Made by a program: the position numbers and the translations under genes. The notes beneath the pieces were generated by a model, which did not search any database, was not told the DNA's origin, and saw only the letters and a list, made by a program, of their open reading frames with translations. From positions 89,529 through 153,528 of the forward strand of contig CAJTLX010000002.1 in assembly GCA_910577165.1 (NCBI GenBank): DNA of 64,000 nucleotides. The letters run 5' to 3'. The DNA comes from an uncultured Lachnospiraceae bacterium. GTDB taxonomy: Bacteria > Bacillota > Clostridia > Lachnospirales > Lachnospiraceae. Below are positions 50,781 through 59,736 of the stretch, piece after piece. Position 1 is the stretch's first letter. Every line of letters starts with the position of its first letter.

Positions 50781-50949
50781 CTCCCTGCGGTCGGAAGCAA
50801 ATCAGTGCAGGTATAATCTCTATCAAGATTATATCATGTTCTCCGAACATGATGCCTCCGGCGGATGCACATGATTTGCTTTGGAAGTTTTCCTCCCTGC
50901 GGTCGGAAGCAAATCAGCGCAGGTATAATCTCTATCAAGATTATACCAT
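50781..50949. repeat. Intergenic repeat family A, copy A3 (tandem)
   Basis: Two 57-bp blocks (50781-50837 and 50893-50949) differ at only two sites and lie 112 bp apart, the same period as copy A2. The stems are TATAATCT/AAGATTATA, ATCATGTTC/GAACATGAT and TGCACATGATTTGCT with AGCAAATCAGCGCA. Compared with A2 the last stem reads GATTTGCT/AGCAAATC instead of GATTCGCA/TGCGAATC, a set of paired changes. Confidence 0.75.
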
Positions 50950-51124
50950 ATCCTTTTCAATTTTGTAACCTAAAATTCCCATAAACATCCATAATCTCTG
51001 GAATGGAAAAGTTCTCCCTTTTAAATATTACAAGATTTTTGTAATAAAATTCATTATTACTTGCAAAATCAATGGATAGTATTTATGCAAAATGCTAGTT
51101 TATTTAAAATTATAGAATATTATA

Positions 51125-51153
51125 TTGACAAAATCATCAAAAATGAGTAGGAT
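51125..51153 (+). promoter_or_regulatory. Promoter of the glycan uptake operon
   Basis: TTGACA (51125-51130) and TAGGAT (51148-51153) with a 17-base spacer. A leader of about 125 bases follows. Confidence 0.55.
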
Positions 51154-51226
51154 AAGAACAAGTCAATTCCAATAGATACAAAAATATTGCACAAAATAAA
51201 TTGCAAGTTTGCCTTATAATTCCAAT

Positions 51227-51251
51227 AATTTTGTATCTTTTGGGCAAAATT
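51227..51251 (+). promoter_or_regulatory. Inverted repeat in the leader of the glycan operon
   Basis: AATTTTG (51227-51233) and CAAAATT (51245-51251) are perfect arms with an 11-base gap, between the promoter and the GGAGG at 51270. It may be an operator for the divergent ArsR-type protein or a short leader hairpin. Confidence 0.3.
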
Positions 51252-51282
51252 TAAAAATTTAAGCAAATAGGAGGAACGAGGT

Positions 51283-52619
51283 ATGAAGCTTAAAAAAATC
51301 GTGGCACTGGTTGTGTCCGCCGTTATGGTAACGTCACTTGCTGCCTGCGGGAATGATTCCGGCAAGGAAAAAGGCGGGGATGGCAACAAGACCATTACGT
51401 TCTGGTCTGTCTTTACCGGGGGGGATGGAACAGCGATGCAAAAGATTATTGATGCTTACAATGCGACAAACCCGGAATACACTGTGGAACATATTATGAC
51501 GGAGCAGGGCGAATTATACACGAAGCTTCCGCTTGTGGTCAATTCCCAGAGCGGCGTTCCTGATCTCTGCATTCAGCATGTGGATCGCCTGCCAAGCAAC
51601 GCAAAGAGCAATATGTATCTGCCGCTTGACAACTATATCTCCTCAAATGGCAAGATCAAGGCTGACCAGTATGTGGATTCCGCATGGAATATGGGGGCGG
51701 TGGATGGTTCCCGCTACGGTATTCCATTAGATCTCCACAGCTATGTAACCTATTACAACAAGGATCTGGTTGAAAAATATTGTTCGAATGTGCTGGATGA
51801 TGGGATGATCACCTTCGATGAGATCGCGGGATTTGCAGATCAGGCCGCTGCGGACGGAGTTTATACCTACGCCATCACCTGGCCGAGATACGAACTTTTG
51901 TCCTGGTACTACCAGCTTGGTGGCAAGCTTACCGAGGACGGAAAAATGCCTTCCTTTAACAATGATCTCTTCCAGAAAGTATTTCAGGATTTCGCCAATG
52001 CGATTGCAAAGAAAGCAAGCTTACCGAGGACGGAAAAATGCCTTCCTTTAACAATGATCTCTTCCAGAAAGTATTTCGGGATTTCGCCAATGCGATTGCA
52101 AAGAAATGGTGTACGCAGGACAGCGACCAGCCAAACAATCTGTTTGCACAGGGCAAACTGATGTTCTTGCCAGAGGGTACATGGACATTGTCCACTGTCG
52201 AGTATACGGGGATCAATTTCGGAGAGACCTACATGATTACATATGATACAAACAATATGTTACAGTGGGCTTCCTCGCACCAGTTTGTTATCCCGCGCAA
52301 TGACAAGATGACGGACGAGAAGGCAAATGCCATTATGGACTTTATCGCGTTTGTTGGCGAAAATTGCTACGAGTGGGCGGATTACGGTCAGATTCCTGCC
52401 AGCAAAGCAGTACTGAGCGATTCAAGAGTAAATGACCTGCCACAGAAATTTTTGATCGACAATCCAGATGCGTTAGTAATCTCCGACTATATTTACTATG
52501 GCGCAGTTGTGGAGGCATTAGATACCGTCGCTTACGAGATCCCGTTTGGCAGGGTAAAACCGGCGGACGGCTTGCAGAGTGCGCAGCAGTTAGTAGAAGA
52601 CAATATCAAGAACCAGTAA
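51283..52619 (+). pseudogene. Sugar ABC transporter substrate-binding lipoprotein, frameshifted by a 92-bp tandem duplication
   Basis: The gene starts with a lipoprotein signal (MKLKKIVALVVSAVMVTSLA before the Cys at 22) and reads as an extracellular solute-binding protein family 1 member (TITFWSVFTGGDGTAMQKII). Bases 51923-52014 are repeated at once as 52015-52106 with a single difference. Because 92 is not a multiple of three, the frame shifts: the first frame stops near 52161 and the rest is read from 52038 in another frame. Removing one copy restores a 414-aa protein ending QLVEDNIKNQ. It is therefore broken as it stands but could revert by recombination. It belongs to the importer with the two permeases downstream. 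GGAGG precedes the ATG. Confidence 0.88.
51923..52106 (+). repeat. 92-bp direct tandem duplication inside the binding-protein gene
   Basis: Copy 1 (51923-52014) and copy 2 (52015-52106) abut exactly and differ by one base (TTTCAGG versus TTTCGGG at the same offset). The repeat unit is coding sequence, not a mobile element, and no terminal inverted repeats flank it. Confidence 0.95.
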
Positions 52620-52707
52620 ATCAGTCTGTGTCCGCGCTGCCCTCGCAGACCTAAACGAACTGGGTAGGGAAAAGTTTAAAAAAGCAGCGCAGAAAAGGGG
52701 AATAATG

Positions 52708-53607
52708 ATGAGGAAAAAGCGAAAATGGAGCATTACTCCATACCTTTTTATTGCACCGCAGCTTATCCTATTTGCGATTTTCTTCCTGATTCCCGCCGTG
52801 GTGGGCATTTTCGTGGCATTTTCAAAATGGAACATCTATGTTGATGCCGCGCCCATCTTTAACGGGCTGGAGAATTTCCGCCAGATCTTAACGGATTCGG
52901 CCACTTCCTATTACACTATGTTTCGCAACGGTATGTCAAACACCGTACATTTCGTGTTGATCAGCGTGCCTTTTTGTATTCTGGTTCCGCTGTTTATGGC
53001 AGTAATTCTAAGCCTAAAGCCATGGGGACATAAATTTTTTCAGGCACTGTTTTATCTGCCGAATATTTTCTCCATCTCGACTGTGGTCTTAGTCTGGTAC
53101 TATGTCTACAATCGGAATGAGGGTCTGATCAACAATTTTCTGACCGGACTTTTAGGAAAAGTGGTCGATATCAACTGGCTCAGCGAACAGCCATTTGCAT
53201 GGACGGCAATCGTGATCATTACGGTATGGTGGTGTCTTGGCGGAAATCTCGTGATCTATCTGGCGGCGATCAACGGCATCTCAAAAGATGTTATGGAAGC
53301 GGCGGATATCGACGGCGCAGGGACCTTTAAGAGATTTATGAAAATCACACTTCCGGGAATTATGCCGCAGATTTCCTACACTTTGATTTCGACCACCATC
53401 GGGCAGTTCAATCTCTACGGACAATCCCTGATGTTAACTGTGGGTGGACCAAACAATTCCACTTACACGATGATGATGTACATTAGAGAACTGGCGTTCG
53501 GCTCCAGCTCTGTAGCGGGCATTGCAGCTTCGATGGCACTTATGGTCGGCGCGGTTATGATTGTGGTATCCCTTGTCCTAAATAAACTAACGGCGCAGAA
53601 AGACTAA
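52708..53607 (+). CDS. Sugar ABC transporter permease, MalF type
   Basis: The 299-aa protein has six membrane helices (starting YLFIAPQLILFAIFFLIPAVV), with the EAA cytosolic loop DVMEAADIDGAGTFKRFMKITLPGI for contact with the ATPase. With the next gene it forms the membrane channel of a carbohydrate importer. No ATP-binding subunit is encoded in this operon, as is usual for Firmicutes that share one MsmX-type ATPase. An ATG-ATG start follows GGGG; the second ATG (52708) is used. It lies about 90 bp after the broken binding-protein gene. Confidence 0.92.
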   Translation: MRKKRKWSITPYLFIAPQLILFAIFFLIPAVVGIFVAFSKWNIYVDAAPIFNGLENFRQILTDSATSYYTMFRNGMSNTVHFVLISVPFCILVPLFMAVILSLKPWGHKFFQALFYLPNIFSISTVVLVWYYVYNRNEGLINNFLTGLLGKVVDINWLSEQPFAWTAIVIITVWWCLGGNLVIYLAAINGISKDVMEAADIDGAGTFKRFMKITLPGIMPQISYTLISTTIGQFNLYGQSLMLTVGGPNNSTYTMMMYIRELAFGSSSVAGIAASMALMVGAVMIVVSLVLNKLTAQKD

Positions 53608-53615
53608 ATCAGATT

Positions 53616-53641
53616 GCAAGAACGCCAGAGGTGTTCTTGAA
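53616..53641. repeat. Repeat family C, copy C2
   Basis: Hairpin AAGAACGCC/GGTGTTCTT with loop AGA, flanked by TTGC and GAA. It is the reverse complement of copy C1 at 15179-15206 apart from three positions. It sits between the two permease genes, where it could act as an mRNA-processing or stability stem. Confidence 0.45.
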
Positions 53642-53667
53642 TCTAGATCACAGAATGGAGGCTTAAT

Positions 53668-54516
53668 ATGGAAAAATTAAAAAAATACTGCGTCCGCATT
53701 ATCGCCCTGATCCTCTGTGTGCTGCTGACCATTATCTGCGTGGCACCGATGCTGTTCTCCTTCTTTACTTCGGTAAAATCGGAGCTTGAGATTATGACTG
53801 GCGGGTTTTCCTTCCTTCCGGATAAATTCACCTTTGAGAACTATAAGGAACTGTTCGGTGCGGAATACTCTGCCAGCTATCCGATTATGAAATGGTTCGG
53901 GAATTCCCTTTTTGTGGCGGTAGCCCAGACGGTCTTAGTGGTGCTTATCTCCTCCACATCCGCCTATGCCTACGCAAGGCTTGAATTTCCAGGAAAAAAT
54001 ATAATTTTCTGGTTTTTGATGGCAACCATGACCTTCCCGGCAGTGATCAATATTATTCCACTTTACAAAATTTGCCAGACGCTTGGCATTGTGGACACAT
54101 TGTGGGCATTGATCCTGCCAAATATTGCGGGAGTATTTAATATCTTCCTGATAAGACAGTTTATGTCCGGCATCCCGAAAGAACTAGATGAGGCAGCAAT
54201 GATTGACGGGGCAAACAAGTTTCAGATTTATTACAAACTGATTCTTCCGCTGTGCCTGCCGGTGTTAATTGTGGTAGCAATGTTCGCATTTACTGGCGCG
54301 TGGAATGATTATCTCTGGCCTTCGATTGTAATGAACAGTGTGGATAAACTGACCATCACACCGGGAATGCAGAGAATCAAGAGCAGTTTTAACACCATGC
54401 ACGGTCATGCCATTGCAGGCGGCTTTATCTCTGTAATCCCAACCTTTATCGTCTACCTGTTTGCGCAGAAGCATTTTATGAAAGGAATGCAGATGCAGGC
54501 GGGGGTAAAGGGCTAA
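53668..54516 (+). CDS. Sugar ABC transporter permease, MalG type
   Basis: The 282-aa protein has six membrane helices (ALILCVLLTIICVAPMLFSF first) and the EAA loop PKELDEAAMIDGANKFQIYYKLILPL. The periplasm-side loop between the first two helices carries GGFSFLPDKFTFENYKELFG, typical of MalG-type subunits. It pairs with the MalF-type protein encoded just upstream. GGAGG lies 8 bases before the ATG. It lies 52 bp upstream of the GH2 gene, in the same operon. Confidence 0.92.
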   Translation: MEKLKKYCVRIIALILCVLLTIICVAPMLFSFFTSVKSELEIMTGGFSFLPDKFTFENYKELFGAEYSASYPIMKWFGNSLFVAVAQTVLVVLISSTSAYAYARLEFPGKNIIFWFLMATMTFPAVINIIPLYKICQTLGIVDTLWALILPNIAGVFNIFLIRQFMSGIPKELDEAAMIDGANKFQIYYKLILPLCLPVLIVVAMFAFTGAWNDYLWPSIVMNSVDKLTITPGMQRIKSSFNTMHGHAIAGGFISVIPTFIVYLFAQKHFMKGMQMQAGVKG

Positions 54517-54568
54517 ATAATTTCTGTAAAACAAAAATTTACAAATAAAAAAATAAAGGAGGCGGCAT

Positions 54569-56377
54569 ATGCAGACCGGAAACATACCAAGACCGGAATA
54601 TCCGAGACCAGATTTTCAAAGGGAATCTTTTCAGAATTTAAACGGGGAATGGGAATTTGCCTTTGACGATAAGAACCTTGGCATTACAGAAAAATGGTAT
54701 GACGCAAAACCCCTCGCGCGCCGGATCACGGTACCCTATGTATACCAGTGTGAAATGTCAGGGATTGGGGAGCGCGATTTCCACAATATCGTATGGTATA
54801 AAAGACAGGTCATCATCCCAAAAGAAGAGGGCAAAGACCGGCTGATCCTGCACTTTGGTGCGGCGGACTACAAAGCGATGGTGTGGGTCAATGGAAATTT
54901 TATCGGAGAACATTTTGGAGGGAACACGCCGTTTTCCTTTGATATCACAAAAGATGTAGCTTTCGGGGAAGAAAATATCATTGCGGTGCGTGTTATCGAC
55001 GATGCACTTGACCTTGAACTGCCCCGCGGAAAACAGTACTGGAAGGGGAATTCAGAAGGGATTTTCTACACCGGTACCACGGGGATCTGGCAGACGGTCT
55101 GGTTAGAACAGATCGCAGAAAATTCACTTTCCCGCCTCTTTATCACGCCAGATGTTGACCGGAAAACTATTTCAATAAAAATGGAATTTTATGAAAATTC
55201 AGAAAAACAGGTGCGGGTGCAAATGTTCCTTCGTGGGAATGAATATGTGGACGATCTGATCCGTGTACATAACAACCGCGCTGAGCGCACATTCCGTCTT
55301 GACCAGAGCATCACCTTAGACTGGAATCATCAGGAATCCCTTGTCTGGTCGCCAGAAAATCCGGTACTGTTCGATCTGGAATTTACGGTAATTTCTGATG
55401 GGAAAGCAACCGACCAGGTAAAAAGCTACTGCGCACTGCGCAAGGTTTCTGTGGCAAATGGCAAATTTATGTTAAATAACCGCCCTTATTACCAAAAAAT
55501 GCTGCTTGACCAGGGCTACTGGAAACTGTCACTGATGACCGCGCCGACGGACGAAGATTTTATCAAGGATATCAAGGCCTGCAAGGCGATGGGATTTAAC
55601 GGTGTGCGCAAACATCAAAAGGCCGAAGATCCGCGCTACCTCTATCATGCAGATCACCTCGGACTGATTGTGTGGGGAGAATACTCCTCCGCCTATGTCT
55701 ACTCCCGCGATTTTGCCTGCAATATGACAAGGGAGTGGATGGAGATCATCCAGCGCGATTACAATCATCCTTGCATTGTGTGCTGGGTTCCACTCAATGA
55801 ATCTTGGGGTGTGGACTGCATTATGAATAATGCTGAGGAACAGGATTTCTCCAAAGCCATGTATTATCTGACAAAATCCCTTGACCGAACCAGACTGGTT
55901 ATCTCCAATGACGGCTGGGATCACACGGTTTCGGACCTGCTTACCATCCACGATTACGAAGGGGCCTACCCCGTACTAAAGGAGCGTTACGGTGGGGAGA
56001 TCAACCGGATTTTAGACAGTACACCGGGAAGCCGCACATTGTATGCGCAGGGAAGCAGCTACGGCGGCGAACCTATTATTGTATCAGAATTTGGCGGGAT
56101 TTCCTATCAGAAAACAAAGGAGGTAAATGGCTGGGGCTACACTGCGGCAAACTCGGACGAAGATTTCTTAAAACGCTATCAAAGTGTGGTTGGCGCGCTG
56201 CTTGAATCCCCCCATGTTCAGGGCTTCGTCTACACGCAGCTCTGCGATGTGGAACAGGAGACAAACGGTCTTTTAACCTACGGCAGGGAATTTAAAGTTG
56301 ACCCGGAAATTATTCGGCGCATCAACTGTTCGGGCAGGGAGGCTTTTCTTGGAAAGGAAGGGGAAGATGAAGCTTAA
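54569..56377 (+). CDS. Glycoside hydrolase family 2 enzyme
   Basis: The 602-aa enzyme has the GH2 order: a jelly-roll sugar-binding domain (SFQNLNGEWEFAFDD), an immunoglobulin-like domain, and a TIM barrel. The acid/base Glu411 is in VPLNESWG and the nucleophile Glu507 in IVSEFGGISYQ. GH2 contains beta-galactosidases, beta-glucuronidases and arabinopyranosidases. The neighbouring GH43 gene suggests the target is an arabinose- or galactose-decorated plant glycan, but substrate is not readable. It has no signal peptide, so it acts in the cytoplasm after import. AAAGGAGG precedes the ATG. The 3' end overlaps the GH43 start by 11 bp. Confidence 0.88.
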   Translation: MQTGNIPRPEYPRPDFQRESFQNLNGEWEFAFDDKNLGITEKWYDAKPLARRITVPYVYQCEMSGIGERDFHNIVWYKRQVIIPKEEGKDRLILHFGAADYKAMVWVNGNFIGEHFGGNTPFSFDITKDVAFGEENIIAVRVIDDALDLELPRGKQYWKGNSEGIFYTGTTGIWQTVWLEQIAENSLSRLFITPDVDRKTISIKMEFYENSEKQVRVQMFLRGNEYVDDLIRVHNNRAERTFRLDQSITLDWNHQESLVWSPENPVLFDLEFTVISDGKATDQVKSYCALRKVSVANGKFMLNNRPYYQKMLLDQGYWKLSLMTAPTDEDFIKDIKACKAMGFNGVRKHQKAEDPRYLYHADHLGLIVWGEYSSAYVYSRDFACNMTREWMEIIQRDYNHPCIVCWVPLNESWGVDCIMNNAEEQDFSKAMYYLTKSLDRTRLVISNDGWDHTVSDLLTIHDYEGAYPVLKERYGGEINRILDSTPGSRTLYAQGSSYGGEPIIVSEFGGISYQKTKEVNGWGYTAANSDEDFLKRYQSVVGALLESPHVQGFVYTQLCDVEQETNGLLTYGREFKVDPEIIRRINCSGREAFLGKEGEDEA

Positions 56378-57830
56378 CAAAGTATCTTTGGCTGCATCAG
56401 CACTGATTACGGCAATTTCGATGAGTGCCTGCGGCAAGCAGGTGGAATTAAAGGATAATTCCGAACTCAGGCAGTACACCTACACCAATGGGAACCAGAT
56501 CACCAATATTGGCGATCCGTATCTGTTCACCCACAACGAAAAATATTATTGTACTGCCACGGAGTCCGGCACATACTATGGGCTTTACGAATCGGAAGAT
56601 TTAAATTCGTGGAACCGGCTGACCAATATCTTTTATTGTAGCGGCACGGAAGGCTGGGTGCGGGGAAGCCTGTGGCAGCCGCAGATTGTAGTTGGATCAG
56701 ATGGAAAATTTTACCTGTACTACTGCGGTCAGAATGACGATAAAAGTCTGCGCATTGGCGTGGCGATTTCCGATGTGCTGACCGGTCCATACACGGATGT
56801 ACATGGCGCACCGCTCTTTGATCTGGGCTATGCAAATATTGATCCGAATTTCTACACGGACGATGACGGAAAAATGTACTTATATTATTCAAGGGACTGC
56901 TCAGAAAATATAGTGGACGGACACCATGTCAGTCAGATTTATGTGGTGGAGATGGAGGATTACACCCATGTCAAGGAGGGTGCAGAACATATTTTATGTA
57001 TTACGCCTCAGCAACAGTGGGAACTCTTAAACAATGCGGATTATCAGTGGAATGAAGGACCAGATATCCTGAAAAAAGACGGGACATATTATCTGTTTTA
57101 CTCCGGAGGTTTTTATGGGGATCACTCCTATTCCATGGGATATGCAACCGCTTCCTCCCCGCTTGGACCGTTTACCAAATATGAGGGGAACCCGATTATC
57201 TCCTCAACCGAAAATGCGTCCGGTCCCGGCAACAACAGCTTTTTCTATACGCTTGACGGCAGGGAACTGTTCAACGCGTACCACACCCACACGGTTGTGG
57301 CGATGGCGGGCGGAAACCGAAAGCTGACGATTGACCGGTGTGGTTTTCGCGAGGACGGCACATTCTATATGAATGGTCCGACCACCACAATGCAGCCGGC
57401 AGCTTCCGGGGAGAGCGCGCTTACCAGGGTAGAAGGAAATTTTTCGGTAACCGCTTCCTCCACGGCATCAGGAAAGCCGGAGGCAGTAATCGACGGAGAA
57501 TTTTCCGCAACGGCAAGTGGCAAGGAGAGAGAGTGGTGTGCTGAGGATGGGAAAAAAGCCTCGCTGACCATTGATTTTGGCGAGGAGAAGGAGATCGACT
57601 GCCTCTTTTTATACCGCTCCTACGAGGATGCAGCAACGCCAAAGGAAGTAAAGATCACGTTCAGCGACGGCGGCGTGATCGACCATGTGGAATTTTCGAG
57701 CGACAGCGCGGAGGCAACCGCCCTGTACTTTGATACCGTAACCACAAAGAGCGTGAAGATCGAAGCGTGTGATATGGGGGGTGCAAAGCGTTTTGCACTT
57801 GCAGAGGTGGGAATTTATCGTATTCCGTAA
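56367..57830 (+). CDS. GH43 lipoprotein with C-terminal F5/8-type carbohydrate-binding domain
   Basis: The 487-aa protein starts with a lipoprotein signal (MKLNKVSLAASALITAISMS, Cys22), so it is anchored outside the cell. The GH43 five-bladed propeller shows the catalytic Asp in NIGDPYL (Asp50), the pKa-modulating Asp in ANIDPNF (159) and the acid Glu in QWNEGPDIL (230). A discoidin/F5-8 type C module follows (about 350-487, VTASSTASGKPEAVIDGEFS, then KVKIEACDM-like strands). GH43 enzymes split arabinose or xylose linkages. The start overlaps the end of the GH2 gene, with AAGGAAGGGG upstream. Confidence 0.9.
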   Translation: MKLNKVSLAASALITAISMSACGKQVELKDNSELRQYTYTNGNQITNIGDPYLFTHNEKYYCTATESGTYYGLYESEDLNSWNRLTNIFYCSGTEGWVRGSLWQPQIVVGSDGKFYLYYCGQNDDKSLRIGVAISDVLTGPYTDVHGAPLFDLGYANIDPNFYTDDDGKMYLYYSRDCSENIVDGHHVSQIYVVEMEDYTHVKEGAEHILCITPQQQWELLNNADYQWNEGPDILKKDGTYYLFYSGGFYGDHSYSMGYATASSPLGPFTKYEGNPIISSTENASGPGNNSFFYTLDGRELFNAYHTHTVVAMAGGNRKLTIDRCGFREDGTFYMNGPTTTMQPAASGESALTRVEGNFSVTASSTASGKPEAVIDGEFSATASGKEREWCAEDGKKASLTIDFGEEKEIDCLFLYRSYEDAATPKEVKITFSDGGVIDHVEFSSDSAEATALYFDTVTTKSVKIEACDMGGAKRFALAEVGIYRIP

Positions 57831-57959
57831 TTTTGTAGGGGGAACAGGCGAAACCTAGAGTATGAGAAATATCCCAAATGGTATATACAACATTTATCCG
57901 GCGATTTACGCGATTATGTTGCATATATAAATTCAATATCAAGAATGGAGGAAATTGAT

Positions 57960-58814
57960 ATGAAAAAGAAGATTTTAGCACTGGCAACCACCACAACCGC
58001 ATATGCTGCACCTTCGGTTAAACCAGTGGAGAGTTTCGGCTTTGAGAAGGAAGGCGAAATGGAAATTTCAGGGGCTTCCATCACCAAAGATTCCGAGCGC
58101 GGCAGCGTGCTGACGCTAAACGGCGGCGCGAAGGGGGCAAGTTTTGCCAAGGTGGACTCCGATGTCTACAAAAACACAGACTGGACGGACGGCATGACCA
58201 TCACATTCTGGGTAAAAGCCAAGGACTCCACACCGGGTATTTCCCCGCTGTACTCCTTTAGTATTGCCGACCATGGAAGCGAGGGATATATTGCAACAAC
58301 GGACTCCCTTGAGATCGCGATCAACAGCGACGGAAATTCCGGGATGGCAGAATATCCGAGAGTATGGGCGGATCCATCCGTTGTGGACGGGACAGCGCAG
58401 CCTGTTTTAACCGCAGGAAAATGGCAGCATATAGCGGTTACTCTCTCCGCATCCGGCATGACCATCTATTTGGACGGACAAAAATATAGTGATCCTGTAT
58501 TAGGTCCATCCTCCGCAAATTTTAAACTTTTTACCTTACAGATCCAGTATTGCTATGGTTTGCAACTCGGTAACTGGAACTGCGGCTGGTGGGATGAGAT
58601 CGGCTCTTTCGCCGGTTCCTACGATGATGTATATATATTCAACAAATCTTTAAGCCAGAGCGAGGTAAAAGAGGTGATGAATGCAAAATACAGTGATATG
58701 ACCTCCTCCGGAAGCAGCCAGGCAGTGATTATTGTCGTAGTTGTCGCAGTGGTAGTTGCAGTAGTAGTGGCGGCAGCAGTTGTTGCGATGAAGAAGAAAA
58801 AAGGTACAAAATAA
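57960..58814 (+). CDS. LamG-domain surface protein with C-terminal membrane anchor
   Basis: The 284-aa protein consists of one LamG/concanavalin-like domain (KVESFGFEKEGEMEISGASI-like start, WTDGMTITFWVKAKDSTPG, KWQHIAVTLSASGMTIYLDG, DEIGSFAGSYDDVYIFNKSL), followed by a membrane helix rich in Val and Ala (about 252-277) and a MKKKKGTK tail. The N-terminus MKKKILALATTTTAYAAPSV looks like a signal peptide whose hydrophobic core is nearly absent, as if about 10 residues had been lost. It is probably a cell-surface glycan-binding protein of the preceding operon. GGAGG lies 7 bases before the ATG at 57960. A strong terminator follows. Confidence 0.82.
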   Translation: MKKKILALATTTTAYAAPSVKPVESFGFEKEGEMEISGASITKDSERGSVLTLNGGAKGASFAKVDSDVYKNTDWTDGMTITFWVKAKDSTPGISPLYSFSIADHGSEGYIATTDSLEIAINSDGNSGMAEYPRVWADPSVVDGTAQPVLTAGKWQHIAVTLSASGMTIYLDGQKYSDPVLGPSSANFKLFTLQIQYCYGLQLGNWNCGWWDEIGSFAGSYDDVYIFNKSLSQSEVKEVMNAKYSDMTSSGSSQAVIIVVVVAVVVAVVVAAAVVAMKKKKGTK

Positions 58815-58838
58815 TAAAGAACTAATTCTCTCTAAACA

Positions 58839-58895
58839 GGCGGCGGTAAAATTGCGATTTTTACGGAATTTTACCGCCGCCCCATTTTTATTTTG
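58839..58895 (+). terminator. Terminator of the glycan operon
   Basis: Perfect 15-bp stem GGCGGCGGTAAAATT/AATTTTACCGCCGCC with a 13-base loop, then CCATTTTTATTTT. Confidence 0.88.
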
Positions 58896-58917
58896 GAAAA
58901 TTAAGAAGAAAGATTGA

Positions 58918-59646
58918 TTACCATAGTGAGCGACTTTCTGATAATCTTACCGACTGATAAAGGTACAAAAGATTATTGCGCAAAAATTTCTTAAATGTCC
59001 ATCCCACTTCCAGAAATACTTTCCGGCAACTAATCCATGTGGCAACAGATGTAATTTCCATTAGCAGCACCCGAATCCATCTGATATAAAACCTATGTTT
59101 AAAATGTGAAAGTGTATAGGATTGAAATATAATATGCGAGATCTCATCGTGGAGCATCCGCTGACATATTGTCCTTAACGCATGGGATTTTGTAGCATCC
59201 TGTAAGGCATCGTAGTAGGACAATGCTATGATCTCGGCGGTCACTAACATGATAACCTCACATTGAAGTCCAACAAGTTTTCTTAACTTCCGAAAGATAC
59301 GATCCAAAATTACATTTTTCTTTACACGGACATGATAGTGATCCATATAAGATTTCAAATATCCCGAATGTGCATTTTCTTCCCTGATAAACCATCGGAT
59401 ACAATTCTTATAATCTTTATTTTTGGTTTCCTCCGCAAAACGATCCGCCGCCTTTTTCAAATGCTTTCCGTCCGAATATTCCCCCTGCTGAAATTGACCG
59501 ATGGACGGAAAAACAAGTTTCTTCTCCCTCTCGGTCAGTATATCATTTTCAAACGGAATAACCAGGAAGTGTGCATTCTTTACAAAATATCTATTCCAAT
59601 CGGCATAGGAAAAATAATTCATCTTCGATTGCACTAAATTAAACAT
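58918..59646 (-). CDS. Ferritin-like di-iron protein
   Basis: The 242-aa helical protein carries the full di-iron set: an early Glu, Glu90-x-x-His93 in IREENAHSGYL, Glu138 in MLVTAEIIALSYYDAL and Glu168-x-x-His171 in LHDEISHIIF. This is the four-helix arrangement of ferritin-like oxygenases and hydroxylases. The C-terminal third is basic and partly hydrophobic (HRFYIRWIRVLLMEITSVAT), so membrane association is possible. I chose the ATG at 59646, with GGGG upstream; a GTG at 59658 is less likely. The substrate is unknown. It is isolated on this strand. Confidence 0.68.
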   Translation of the reverse strand: MFNLVQSKMNYFSYADWNRYFVKNAHFLVIPFENDILTEREKKLVFPSIGQFQQGEYSDGKHLKKAADRFAEETKNKDYKNCIRWFIREENAHSGYLKSYMDHYHVRVKKNVILDRIFRKLRKLVGLQCEVIMLVTAEIIALSYYDALQDATKSHALRTICQRMLHDEISHIIFQSYTLSHFKHRFYIRWIRVLLMEITSVATWISCRKVFLEVGWTFKKFLRNNLLYLYQSVRLSESRSLW

Positions 59647-59736
59647 AGAAATCCCCACTATCTCAAATCAAACACTATGAATTTCCTAATTATATCTTAT
59701 CTCCTCCTAAAAATCAAGTATTTTCAGTATAATATT

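Noticed and set aside
50764..50850. Extra N-terminal residues of the ArsR-type regulator
   Set aside because: This segment lies in repeat A3 and has no ribosome site. GGAGG points to the TTG at 50763.
57884..57948. TATACAACAT/ATGTTG-ATATA inverted repeat before the LamG gene as an operator or separate promoter
   Set aside because: Arms are imperfect with a gap of over 20 bases, and no -35/-10 pair is seen. The gene is probably read through from the GH43 gene.
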